Part shown: piece by piece, positions 54,929 to 63,934 of the stretch
How the letters are laid out: each line of letters opens with the position of its first letter
Position numbering within the stretch: the stretch's first letter is position 1
From: Lacibacter sp. H375
GTDB taxonomy: Bacteria; Bacteroidota; Bacteroidia; Chitinophagales; Chitinophagaceae
Length of the DNA stretch: 64,000 nt
Assembly (NCBI RefSeq): GCF_037892425.1
Contig: NZ_JBBKTT010000002.1
Coordinates: 124,001 to 188,000 of the forward strand
Direction: 5' to 3'
Position numbers and translations under genes: made by a program
Notes under the pieces: generated by a model
Told to the model about the DNA's origin: nothing
Database searches by the model: none
Seen by the model: the letters and a program-made list of their open reading frames with translations, nothing else

Positions 54929-57292
54929 ATGTTTAGAAATTATCTCAAAACAGCAATGCGCAACCTGGGTAGAAACAGAACGTTTGCAATGATCAACGTT
55001 ATTGGTCTTGTACTCGGGTTAGCCGTTTTTATTCTTATAATGCTTTGGGTGCAATATGAGATGAATTATAATGGGTTTCATAAAGACAAGGATAGGATTG
55101 CTGCGATTATGAGCAATCAAAAGTTTGAGAATGGTGAAGTGCAAACTTTCCCCGCTGTTCCGGCTTTATTAGCGCCGGCAATTCAAAAAGACCTGTCAGC
55201 TGTTGAGTATGCAGCTAATGTATCATGGGGCGACGAAAGACAATTTACGGTTGGTGATAAAAATTTTGTGGAGAATGGATTGTATGTTAGCCCGGAGTTC
55301 CTGAAAATTTTCAACTTCCCATTGCTGAATGAAAACGCAAAGGATGTCTTAACACAGCCAAATACGATATTGATTACTGAAAAGCTTGCACAAAAATATT
55401 TTGGCAATGAAAACCCTGTTGGAAAAGTAATAACAATTGAACAAAATAAAGCATACCGGGTTGAAGCAGTTCTGAGAGATGTGCCTGAGCATGCAACTTT
55501 GCGGTTTGATTACCTGATGCCGGTAAGCGATTATTTGAACGGATCGGAAGGTGGAAGTGCAAACTGGGAAATAAGTAATATGCGTGCTTATTTAAAGTTG
55601 AAACCGGGTGTTGACAAAGAGCAATTCGAAAAGAGCTTTACAAACATACTTGCAAAGTATACGAATAAGCAGCCGCAAACAACTAATTTTCTTTGGGCAC
55701 TTGAAGATTGGTACCTGCGTTATGATTTTAAAGATGGAAAGTATGCTGGCGGAGGAAGAATCGCTTATGTAAAACTGTTTATTGCTATTGCCTTCTTTAT
55801 TTTATTATTGGCTTGCATCAATTTCATGAATCTATCAACTGCAAGGGCAACGCAGAGAGCGAAGGAAGTAGGTGTGCGCAAGGTAATTGGTGCAGGCCGC
55901 AGTTCATTGGTAAAGCAATTCATGAGTGAGTCAATTCTTCTTTCACTCATTTCGGGAATTATTGCTGTAGCTGTTGTGCTGTTCACACTGCCTCTGTTCA
56001 ATTCATTTTTTGGTAAGAATATCAATATTGATTTTACTGATTGGGAAAATGTATGTGCCTTTCTCTCAATTATACTCATTACCGGATTGCTTGCAGGCAG
56101 TTATCCTGCATTCGTACTTTCATCGTTCAAGCCAATAAAGGTTTTAAAGAATGTATTTGTATCTCCAGATAAGGGTTCTGTTTTTATACGAAAGGGATTG
56201 GTGGTTGCACAGTTTGTGGTGTCAGTTGCATTGATCGTTGGCACTATCATCATTTCGCAACAGGTAAATTATATACAGAACCGTGACCTTGGCTTTAATA
56301 AAGAACATTTGATTTGGTTTCCTAACCATGTGCCAGCGGAAAAAAATGAAACATTCATTCGTGAGTTGAATAAAGTACCGGGTGTTATCAGCGCATCGCA
56401 GGCATCAATTACGTTTACCATGTCAAATAGTCGTGGCACACAGGTTAGCTGGCCGGGAAAAAAGCAAGGGCAGGATGTATTCTTCAGTTTTGTGGCAAGC
56501 AGCAGCGATTTGGTAGAGACTATGGGTTTAACATTGACTCAGGGCAATACATTCACTGGTAATTATTCAGCAGATACAAGCAAGGTGTTGGTTAATGAGG
56601 AGGCAGTGAAACGTATGGGTTTAAAGAATCCTGTTGGACAAACGTTGGATCTTTATTATGGAAAAGCAACAATTGCGGGAGTAGTGAAAGATTTTCATTT
56701 TGAATCGTTACACAGCCCGATCGCTCCTGCTATTATTATGTGCAGACCGGATTGGACATGGCTGATGTATGTACGCACCGATGGGAACAACATGCAACAA
56801 ACACTTGCAAGAGTTGAAGAAGTTTATAAAAAGATGGCACCCGGATTTGTATTTGAATATAATTTTCAGGATAAGGAATATGAGCGATTGTACAAAAGTG
56901 AATCGCAGATCGGTATATTGGTCAATTGGTTTACTTTTTTTGCGGTACTTATTTCCTGTCTGGGATTGTTTGGTCTTACAGCATACACAGTTGAAAGAAA
57001 AGCAAAAGAAATTGGTATTAGAAAAGTACTGGGTGCATCTGTATTGGGTATTGTAACGATGTTGTCAAAAGAATTTGTAGTACTGGTGCTTTTGTCAATA
57101 TTGATTTCTGCTATTCCAGCATATTACTTTATGAATGGCTGGCTGCAGAACTATGCTTACCGTATTGATTTACATTGGTGGGTATTCATGTTTGCAGGTG
57201 TATTCGCATTACTGATAGCACTCGTTACTGTAAGCCTGCAGGCAATAAAAGCCGCGGTTACCAATCCGATCAAAAGTTTAAGAACCGAATAA
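54929..57292 (+). CDS. MacB/FtsX-type ABC permease 6
   Basis: This 787-aa protein starts MFRNYLKTAMRNLGRNR. The first FtsX block has LLACINFMNLSTARATQRAKEVGVRKVIGAG near 291-321, the second LFGLTAYTVERKAKEIGIRKVLGASV near 680-705. The tail is TNPIKSLRTE. It is the last permease of the array and is followed after 14 bp by the second ATPase gene. Confidence 0.93.
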   Translation: MFRNYLKTAMRNLGRNRTFAMINVIGLVLGLAVFILIMLWVQYEMNYNGFHKDKDRIAAIMSNQKFENGEVQTFPAVPALLAPAIQKDLSAVEYAANVSWGDERQFTVGDKNFVENGLYVSPEFLKIFNFPLLNENAKDVLTQPNTILITEKLAQKYFGNENPVGKVITIEQNKAYRVEAVLRDVPEHATLRFDYLMPVSDYLNGSEGGSANWEISNMRAYLKLKPGVDKEQFEKSFTNILAKYTNKQPQTTNFLWALEDWYLRYDFKDGKYAGGGRIAYVKLFIAIAFFILLLACINFMNLSTARATQRAKEVGVRKVIGAGRSSLVKQFMSESILLSLISGIIAVAVVLFTLPLFNSFFGKNINIDFTDWENVCAFLSIILITGLLAGSYPAFVLSSFKPIKVLKNVFVSPDKGSVFIRKGLVVAQFVVSVALIVGTIIISQQVNYIQNRDLGFNKEHLIWFPNHVPAEKNETFIRELNKVPGVISASQASITFTMSNSRGTQVSWPGKKQGQDVFFSFVASSSDLVETMGLTLTQGNTFTGNYSADTSKVLVNEEAVKRMGLKNPVGQTLDLYYGKATIAGVVKDFHFESLHSPIAPAIIMCRPDWTWLMYVRTDGNNMQQTLARVEEVYKKMAPGFVFEYNFQDKEYERLYKSESQIGILVNWFTFFAVLISCLGLFGLTAYTVERKAKEIGIRKVLGASVLGIVTMLSKEFVVLVLLSILISAIPAYYFMNGWLQNYAYRIDLHWWVFMFAGVFALLIALVTVSLQAIKAAVTNPIKSLRTE

Positions 57293-57306
57293 ATAAAAAG
57301 GAAGAT

Positions 57307-57987
57307 ATGTTAGTTCAACTTAAGAATTTATTTAAATGGGTTACAGTTGGTGGTAACCGTACATTTCTGCTGAAGGATATTAATCTTGAAGTAGAAGAAG
57401 GGGAATTTATTTCCATCATGGGCCCATCAGGTTCAGGAAAATCCACCTTGCTGAATGTAGTTGGTATGCTAGATGGTTTTGATGAAGGCGAGTATAATTT
57501 CCTGCATGAAAGTGTACACAAGTTAAAAGAGAAACAGCGGGCACAGTTGTATAAGCAATACATCGGTTTTGTTTTTCAACAATATCACTTGATCGACGAG
57601 TTGACTGTGTATGAAAATATTGAAACCCCATTGCTATACCAGGATGTAAAAGGCAGTGAACGAAAAGCAATGGTGGCCGATATGCTTGATCGCTTCAATA
57701 TCGTAGGAAAAAAAGATTTGTATCCGACGCAATTGAGTGGAGGACAGCAACAGCTTGTAGGTGTTGCACGTGCATTAATTGCAAAGCCCAAATTGATCCT
57801 TGCGGATGAGCCAACAGGTAATCTCAACTCCAAACAAGGGGAAGAGATAATGGAATTATTTAAAGAACTTAACAAAGAAGGAGTAACCATTATTCAGGTT
57901 ACCCATAGTGAAAAGAATGCAGCGTATGCAGGTCGAACGATTCATTTGCTCGATGGACGTGTTGAACAACAGGTAAAAAATCAATAA
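57307..57987 (+). CDS. ABC transporter ATPase, MacB/LolD-like (second copy, altered motifs)
   Basis: This 226-aa protein starts at ATG 57307; an open extension into permease 6 is rejected. Walker A GPSGSGKST, Walker [10 protein letters not shown] and H-loop VTHSE are intact. Two positions differ from the first ATPase: the signature reads LSGGQQQLVGVARA, with L150 where R is almost universal in this group, and the D-loop reads NLNS with N174 instead of D. Both residues lie at the nucleotide-sandwich dimer interface. Reduced activity or a preference for hetero-dimers with the first ATPase is possible. The TolC-like gene starts 7 bp later. Confidence 0.93.
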   Translation: MLVQLKNLFKWVTVGGNRTFLLKDINLEVEEGEFISIMGPSGSGKSTLLNVVGMLDGFDEGEYNFLHESVHKLKEKQRAQLYKQYIGFVFQQYHLIDELTVYENIETPLLYQDVKGSERKAMVADMLDRFNIVGKKDLYPTQLSGGQQQLVGVARALIAKPKLILADEPTGNLNSKQGEEIMELFKELNKEGVTIIQVTHSEKNAAYAGRTIHLLDGRVEQQVKNQ

Positions 57988-57994
57988 AATAGTT

Positions 57995-59395
57995 ATGCGG
58001 ATAGTCAGTTTAGCTCTGTGCTTTATTGTGATCGGTTTTATTTCAACAGCACAGCAGTTTAGTTTAAAGCAATGTATTGATACAGCATTGAACCGGAATA
58101 TTCTTGTGCAGCAAACAGGATTGGCGATGCAATCGGCTGAAGTTGATAAGAACCAGGCGAGGATGAACCTGTTGCCCAATGTAAACAGCCGTTGGAACTA
58201 CGGCAACAACTTTGGTCGTAACGTTGATCCCATTACAAACACTTATACCAATAATCAACTATCGTCTTCCAATGCTGGTTTAGATGCCGGCGTGATCTTA
58301 TTTAATGGCATGCGGTTGCAGAATTTAATTCAGCAAACTAATTTTTCGCATAAGGCAGCGGAGTTGGATTATAAACAGGCAAAAGATAATCTTGTGCTGA
58401 ATGTGATATTGGCTTATATGCAGGTGCTGGTAAGCGATGATGTCTTGAATGTATCCCGTGCACAATTGCTGGTGACCAAAAAGCAGATCGAACGAATGGA
58501 AATCTTGGTGAAAGAAGGTTCAGCAGGAAATTTTCAGTTGACAGATATGAAAGGGCAAATGGCAAATGAGCAGATCAACATTGTGAACCTCGAGAACAGT
58601 TTGCAGCAGGCAAAGCTTACGTTAGGTCAGCTGATGAATATTTCTTATACTGCTTCGTTGCAGTTAGAAAGGGATATTCAATTGAATGAAACGTTCTATG
58701 CACAAAGTTCGCAGGAAGTAATTGCAGCTGCAATGGAATACATGTCGTTGGTGAAAGCAAATGAGTTTAGAGTGAAAAGTGCTGAGAAAAATATACAGAT
58801 CGCAAAAAGCGGTTATTATCCAACGATCAGTTTAGGTGCAAGTGCAGGAAGCAGTTATTCAAATTTGTTTACCCGGTTGATACCTACAACTATTTCTGAA
58901 GTAGAAACAGGAACTTATATCAAAAGTGGTAGTGCTCGCACGCCTGTGTACAGGGAGATACAAAACTTTTCCACTTCTTCCGTTGGTTATTTTAAACAGA
59001 TGGAAAACAACCTTGGTTTTTTTGCAGGTTTAAATATGCAGATACCCATTTTTAATAATCTGCAAACGAAGAACCGTGTAAAACAGGCTAGGCTGCTGCT
59101 CAAAAATACGCAGCTCAATGCAGAGAACACGAACTATCAATTGAAACAAAACATTGAGCAGGCTTGGCTAAATATGCAGGCTGCTTATAACCGCTGTTCA
59201 ATGATAAAAGAGCAGCTCTCGAATTTTGAAGAATCATTCCGGGCTGCTGAGGTTCGCTTTGAAAGTGGTGTGATCAATGCTGCGGAATTTCTCATTGCAA
59301 AAAATAATCTCGACCGGACGAAGATCAATCTTGTGCAAACGCAATACGAGTATAGCTTCAGAACAAGGCTGCTCGATTTTTACCAGGGCAAATAA
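57995..59395 (+). CDS. TolC-like outer-membrane channel protein
   Basis: This 466-aa protein has a signal peptide (MRIVSLALCFIVIGFISTAQ) and the two-repeat outer-membrane efflux protein layout: FSLKQCIDTALNRNILVQQ at the start, then long alpha-helical hairpins with heptad-like spacing. The second repeat starts near VKANEFRVKSAEKNIQIAKSGYYPTISLGAS. It closes with FEESFRAAEVRFESGVINAAEFLIAKNNL. TolC trimers form the outer-membrane exit of tripartite exporters. It completes the operon together with the adaptor at 40592. No clear terminator was found after it. Confidence 0.93.
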   Translation: MRIVSLALCFIVIGFISTAQQFSLKQCIDTALNRNILVQQTGLAMQSAEVDKNQARMNLLPNVNSRWNYGNNFGRNVDPITNTYTNNQLSSSNAGLDAGVILFNGMRLQNLIQQTNFSHKAAELDYKQAKDNLVLNVILAYMQVLVSDDVLNVSRAQLLVTKKQIERMEILVKEGSAGNFQLTDMKGQMANEQINIVNLENSLQQAKLTLGQLMNISYTASLQLERDIQLNETFYAQSSQEVIAAAMEYMSLVKANEFRVKSAEKNIQIAKSGYYPTISLGASAGSSYSNLFTRLIPTTISEVETGTYIKSGSARTPVYREIQNFSTSSVGYFKQMENNLGFFAGLNMQIPIFNNLQTKNRVKQARLLLKNTQLNAENTNYQLKQNIEQAWLNMQAAYNRCSMIKEQLSNFEESFRAAEVRFESGVINAAEFLIAKNNLDRTKINLVQTQYEYSFRTRLLDFYQGK

Positions 59396-59491
59396 TAGTA
59401 AATGATTTGAACAACCGATTGCATTTTGTTTTTTGCTGCATTTTAATAATCTTTAGGTGAAGCGAAGCCCGCTTCATCCAAAACGATTATC

Positions 59492-60820
59492 ATGCAGAAA
59501 AAAGTTTTCAGCCTGTTGGTTTTCATCAATATTATTGGTTCTCTTCATGCGCAAACCTACCATCCATCAGCAGCGAATATTGCAGCCCGTAAACAATTCC
59601 AGAATGATAAGTTTGGAATGTTCATTCATTGGGGAGCATCAAGCGTACTTGGTGCAGGCGAGTGGGTAATGAACAACCGTAACATCAAGATCAAAGATTA
59701 CCAGCAGTTGTTGCACATCTTTAATCCGGAACAGTTCAACGCAGCCGAGTGGGTGAAGACTGCAAAAGATGCAGGTATGCATTATATCGTTTTTATCACA
59801 AGACATCATGATGGTTTTTCAAACTGGGATACAAAATATTCTGATTGGAAGATCACCAATACGCCTTACGGCAAAGATGCATTACGTCAATTGGCAGATG
59901 AATGTAAAAAGCAAGGCATGAAACTCGGGTTGTATTATTCAACATTGGATTGGTACCGCAACGATTATCCTTATGAAACAGGAAGAACAGGAAAAGGTAC
60001 AGGTCGCACTGAAAAAAGTAATTATGCTTCTTACCTGCAGTTCATGAAAAACCAGCTCACTGAGTTATTAACGAATTATGGGGAAGTGATGTCGATCTGG
60101 TTTGACGGACATTGGGATCAAACAAATGTAGAGGGCAGTAAAGACAGAACTTCCCGTATCGATTGGAAGTACGATGAAATTTATTCGCTCATTCACAAAC
60201 TGCAGCCGCAGTGTATGATCGGTAACAATCATCATCTTGATCCGATCGATGGGGAAGATTTTCAGATGTTTGAAAAGGATTTGCCCGGACAGAATAAATC
60301 AGGCTTCAGCTATCATGCACCGTCAGATCAGTTACCATTGGAAACCTGTGAAACCATCAACAACTCATGGGGTTATAATATTACCGACGACCGTTATAAA
60401 ACAACCAAAGAGATCATTCATTATTTAGTGAATGCTGCTTCGTTGAATGCAAATCTTCTATTGAATGTCGGTCCCATGCCAAACGGAAAAATTCAAACTG
60501 AATTTGTAGATACATTGAAAATGGTTGGCAACTGGTTGCAGAAAAATGGCCAAACCATTTACGGCACTAGAGGAAACACGATCGCTACACAAAAATGGGG
60601 TGTAGGTACAGCAAAAGAAAAACGTTTGTACTTGCATGTCTTCAAAACAGAGAATCCTAAATATATTTTTATTCCTGACTTTACTACAAAGCTGAAATCA
60701 GTTACGCTTTTTGGTTCTAACAAAAGCGTACGTTTTAAGCAACAGCAAGAGGGGACGTTTATTTATCTCGATGGTATCAAGCTGGACGAGATCGATACAA
60801 TATTGGAAGCCGAATTGTAA
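59492..60820 (+). CDS. GH29 alpha-L-fucosidase
   Basis: This 442-aa exported enzyme has a signal peptide ending GSLHAQ. The GH29 barrel begins with KFGMFIHWGASSVLGAGEW, continues with YIVFITRHHDGFSNWDTKYSDW and LGLYYSTLDWY, and has the nucleophile D205 in SIWFDGHWD. The NANLLLNVGPMPNGKI block and a small C-terminal beta domain follow. It removes terminal alpha-L-fucose from glycans. It lies 96 bp after the TolC-like gene and has no evident partner genes here. A hairpin (59458-59476) without a T-run precedes it. Pectic or host-type fucosylated glycans are possible substrates. Confidence 0.94.
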   Translation: MQKKVFSLLVFINIIGSLHAQTYHPSAANIAARKQFQNDKFGMFIHWGASSVLGAGEWVMNNRNIKIKDYQQLLHIFNPEQFNAAEWVKTAKDAGMHYIVFITRHHDGFSNWDTKYSDWKITNTPYGKDALRQLADECKKQGMKLGLYYSTLDWYRNDYPYETGRTGKGTGRTEKSNYASYLQFMKNQLTELLTNYGEVMSIWFDGHWDQTNVEGSKDRTSRIDWKYDEIYSLIHKLQPQCMIGNNHHLDPIDGEDFQMFEKDLPGQNKSGFSYHAPSDQLPLETCETINNSWGYNITDDRYKTTKEIIHYLVNAASLNANLLLNVGPMPNGKIQTEFVDTLKMVGNWLQKNGQTIYGTRGNTIATQKWGVGTAKEKRLYLHVFKTENPKYIFIPDFTTKLKSVTLFGSNKSVRFKQQQEGTFIYLDGIKLDEIDTILEAEL

Positions 60821-60828
60821 CAACCTTT

Positions 60829-63753
60829 CTACTTCAACGCATCCCATAATACTTCTACCGGGTGTAATGCTTTCTTACCGGTACCGTCTTTCACCTGGTG
60901 GCGACAACTCGTGCCCGGTGCTGCAATGATGGTATCAGCACTTGCATTTCGCACAGCAGGGAAGAGAACCATTTCACCGATCTTCATCGAGAGTTCATAA
61001 TGTTCTTCTTCATAACCGAATGAACCGGCCATGCCACAACAGCCGGAAGGAATTGTTTCAACTGAATAATTTTCAGGGAACGATAATATTTTCACGGTTG
61101 CTGCTGTGCCCGCCAATGCTTTTTGCTGACAATGACCATGCAGTTTAATTTTCTTTTCAGCAGAAGTAAATTGCCCTTTGCTGATAAGGCCTTTGTCGAT
61201 TTCGTTTGCAATAAACTCATCGATCATGAACACGTTTGCAGCAAGTTGTTTGGCTTTCTCAAAATTCTCATCTGTTGCTAAGTCAACATATTCATCCCGG
61301 AAGGTGAGAATAGCTGAAGGTTCAATACCAATCAACGGTGTATCAGCTGTTATAATTGGATGAAGCAATTCAATATTCTTATTCGCAATTTCTTTTCCTT
61401 TACGAATTAATCCCTTCGATAACCAGGAACGACCGCTTTCAATATGCTCAGGAATGATCACTTCGTAACCAAGCTTATTTAATAACTCAACTGCTTTGAT
61501 TCCGATCTGTGTATCGTTGTAATTTGTAAACTCATCACAAAATAAATACACTCGCTTCTTACCACTTGCGCCTTGTTCCTTGTTCCTTGTGCCTTGTTTC
61601 TTCCACCACTTTTCCAACGTCGTCTTATACATCGTCGGCATTGAACGTTTTGTTGCAAAGCCCGATGCTTTTTTTACCAATGAGCTGATGGCACTGTTCG
61701 TCATCACAAAGTTGTAGATCGATGGAGCAATGGCGCCAAGCTTTGATGAATTGGTAAAGTTTGCAATGAGTTTTGAACGGAAGGGTACGCCATTTGCATC
61801 ATAGTAATGCTGCATGAACTCTGCTTTCAGTTTGGCAACATCAACATTACTTGGACATTCAGACTTACAGCCCTTGCAACTCAAACAAAGATCCATCACT
61901 TCATAAATTTCTTTATGATCGAAACGGTTTGCTTTGGTAGAATTGGTTAAAAACTCACGGAGAATATTTGCTCTTGCTCTTGTGGTTTCTTTTTCATTTC
62001 GTGTGGCCATGAACGAAGGACACATCGTTCCACCTGATAAATGTGTTTTCCTGCAATCACCACTGCCATTACATTGTTCTGCATGTTGCAGGATATCCTG
62101 GTTATGAAAACGGAACACTGTTTTAAATGCAGGAGTTTGCTGACCGGGCACATACCGCAGCATGGTATCCATCGGCGGTGTGTCAACAATTTTGTTAGGG
62201 TTGAAAATGTTTTCAGGGTCCCATGTTTTCTTCACGTCTTTCAACAACTGGTAATTCTTTTCACCAACCATTTGCTTGATGAACTCTCCACGCAAACGAC
62301 CATCACCATGTTCACCACTCAAAGAACCTTTGTATTTCTTAACAAGCGTAGCAATCTCTTCTGCAATTACACGGAAGAGACGGTTGCCTTCTTCTGTTTT
62401 CAAGTTGATTATTGGACGTAAATGAATTTCACCTGAACCTGCGTGTGCATAATGCACCGAATAGAGATTATGCTGTTTCAGGATCACATTAAAGTCACGA
62501 ATGAAATCGGGCAGATCATTTACATCAACAGCAGTGTCTTCAATAACCGGCACTGCTTTTTCATCGCCGGGTAAATTACTCAGCAAACCGAGACCTGCTT
62601 TACGCAGTGTCCATATCTTTTTACTGTCTTCGCCAAACAACAGAGGAAAATGATAACCAAGATCTGCGGCACGCATTTCTGCTTCTACCTGTATTGCTGT
62701 TGCAGTAATTTCTTCTCTTGTTTCACGTGCAAATTCAATCACTAATATTGCACCGGGATCGCCCTGTACAAAGAAGCGGTTCTTCATTTGCTCCTTGTTC
62801 TCTTTCGTGCATTCGAGAATATAATGATCAATTAATTCACTTGCGCCGGGATTATATTTTAAACCGATCAGGTTTGCACGTAATGCTTCATCAACAGAAT
62901 TAAAATGGACACACAACAAACCGATCTCTTTCGGCGGCATGGGTACAACATTTAATTTGATCTCTGTAATAAATGCCAATGTTCCTTCTGAGCCTGCAAT
63001 CAGTTTACAGAAATTAAAATCTTCTTCGCCTGCAGTAAATGGTGCTGTTTCCAATAAGAGATCAATTGCATAACCGGTGTTCCTGCGTTCAACTGTTTTC
63101 TTCGGGAACTCTTTGCGTATCTCTAACTGGTTGTCGTAATTACTCAACATACTGCGGAGCGAACGATAAATATTTGCTTCCAGTCCTTCTCCTTCGCACT
63201 TTGCATGAAACTCATCAATGTTCAAAGCTTTGAATGTTGTCTCTGTTCCATCGCTTAGCAAACAATTCACTTCCAATAAATGCTCTCTTGTGCTTCTGTA
63301 TAAAACAGAATTACTGCCGCAGGAATTATTACCCACCATACCACCGATCATGGCACGGTTGGCCGTTGATGTTTCAGGACCAAAGAACAAACCATGCGGT
63401 TTCAAAAACATGTTCAGCTCATCACGGATAACACCGGGTTGCACCCGTACCCATTTCTCTTCCTGATTGAGTTCAAGAATTTTGGTGAAGTATTTCGACA
63501 CATCAACGATAATACCGCTGCCTACCACCTGTCCGGCAAGCGATGTGCCGGCCGTACGTGGAATCAACGATGTCTTGGCTGTATGTGCAAAAGCGATGAG
63601 CTTTTTAATATCGTCTTTTGTTTTGGGAATAGCCACTGCCAATGGTAACTCACGGTATGCCGATGCGTCGGTGGCATAGAGCGTACGCATGGTGGTATCG
63701 AAATAAAATTCTCCTTCGAGTTGCTGTGCCAGTTGTTGTAATCGTTCGTTCAT
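60829..63753 (-). CDS. FAD-linked oxidase with 4Fe-4S and CCG domains (YdiJ/D-2-hydroxyglutarate dehydrogenase-like)
   Basis: This protein has about 974 aa from the ATG at 63753; a TTG nine codons upstream is less likely. Domains in order are an FAD-binding PCMH domain (about 35-205, with PRTAGTSLAGQVVGSGIIVDVS and MIGGMVGNNSCGSNSV), an FAD-oxidase C-terminal domain (about 240-530, SGEHGDGRLRGEF), a ferredoxin-like region with CNGSGDCRK...MCPSF and CLSCKGCKSECPSNVD, and a CCG/heterodisulfide-reductase-like part with HGHCQQKALAG and SGCCGMAGSFGYE. The layout resembles E. coli YdiJ, which oxidises D-2-hydroxyglutarate; D-lactate and glycolate oxidases are related. A low-complexity linker near residues 725-740 is encoded by a heptanucleotide repeat. 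Confidence 0.9.
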   Translation of the reverse strand: MNERLQQLAQQLEGEFYFDTTMRTLYATDASAYRELPLAVAIPKTKDDIKKLIAFAHTAKTSLIPRTAGTSLAGQVVGSGIIVDVSKYFTKILELNQEEKWVRVQPGVIRDELNMFLKPHGLFFGPETSTANRAMIGGMVGNNSCGSNSVLYRSTREHLLEVNCLLSDGTETTFKALNIDEFHAKCEGEGLEANIYRSLRSMLSNYDNQLEIRKEFPKKTVERRNTGYAIDLLLETAPFTAGEEDFNFCKLIAGSEGTLAFITEIKLNVVPMPPKEIGLLCVHFNSVDEALRANLIGLKYNPGASELIDHYILECTKENKEQMKNRFFVQGDPGAILVIEFARETREEITATAIQVEAEMRAADLGYHFPLLFGEDSKKIWTLRKAGLGLLSNLPGDEKAVPVIEDTAVDVNDLPDFIRDFNVILKQHNLYSVHYAHAGSGEIHLRPIINLKTEEGNRLFRVIAEEIATLVKKYKGSLSGEHGDGRLRGEFIKQMVGEKNYQLLKDVKKTWDPENIFNPNKIVDTPPMDTMLRYVPGQQTPAFKTVFRFHNQDILQHAEQCNGSGDCRKTHLSGGTMCPSFMATRNEKETTRARANILREFLTNSTKANRFDHKEIYEVMDLCLSCKGCKSECPSNVDVAKLKAEFMQHYYDANGVPFRSKLIANFTNSSKLGAIAPSIYNFVMTNSAISSLVKKASGFATKRSMPTMYKTTLEKWWKKQGTRNKEQGASGKKRVYLFCDEFTNYNDTQIGIKAVELLNKLGYEVIIPEHIESGRSWLSKGLIRKGKEIANKNIELLHPIITADTPLIGIEPSAILTFRDEYVDLATDENFEKAKQLAANVFMIDEFIANEIDKGLISKGQFTSAEKKIKLHGHCQQKALAGTAATVKILSFPENYSVETIPSGCCGMAGSFGYEEEHYELSMKIGEMVLFPAVRNASADTIIAAPGTSCRHQVKDGTGKKALHPVEVLWDALK
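61566..61600. repeat. Five-copy imperfect heptanucleotide tandem repeat inside a coding sequence
   Basis: The plus strand reads TTGCGCC, TTGTTCC, TTGTTCC, TTGTGCC, TTGTTTC in direct succession. It lies in the FAD/Fe-S dehydrogenase gene and encodes the linker QGTRNKEQGAS on the minus strand. Seven is not a multiple of three, so gain or loss of one copy would shift the frame. Confidence 0.85.
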
Positions 63754-63877
63754 GTTTGCTGCTGCAGTTGGGCGGCCCAAATTTACGTGGTTTGAAACTT
63801 GCGGGTGTTAGTTGTGCAGGATAAGAACGATCCCGGGTAAATAGGTTTAGATAAATGTGGAATAAATTTTATCTCTC

Positions 63878-63910
63878 AAAAAAAGAAGCAGCTCCCTTTC
63901 GGAAGCTGCT
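63878..63910 (-). terminator. Terminator for the T9SS-secreted protein gene at the right edge
   Basis: On the minus strand AGCAGCT..CC pairs with GG..AGCTGCT over a short loop (63887-63910), followed by a T-rich run (63878-63885). It lies 25 bp after the stop of the partial gene. Confidence 0.8.
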
Positions 63911-63934
63911 CTTTTCTATTTCTCATCACCTTTT

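Noticed and set aside
42784-57292. The permease array as a possible assembly artefact or repeat collapse
   Set aside because: The six genes differ clearly in sequence and length, and all frames are intact, so they are true paralogues.
57175-57306. Open extension of the second ATPase into permease 6
   Set aside because: The ATG at 57307 gives the normal ATPase length and start; the extension overlaps another gene.
59458-59476. Hairpin TGAAGCG...CGCTTCA before the fucosidase gene
   Set aside because: It has no T-run, so it cannot be called a terminator of the export operon; no other role is evident.
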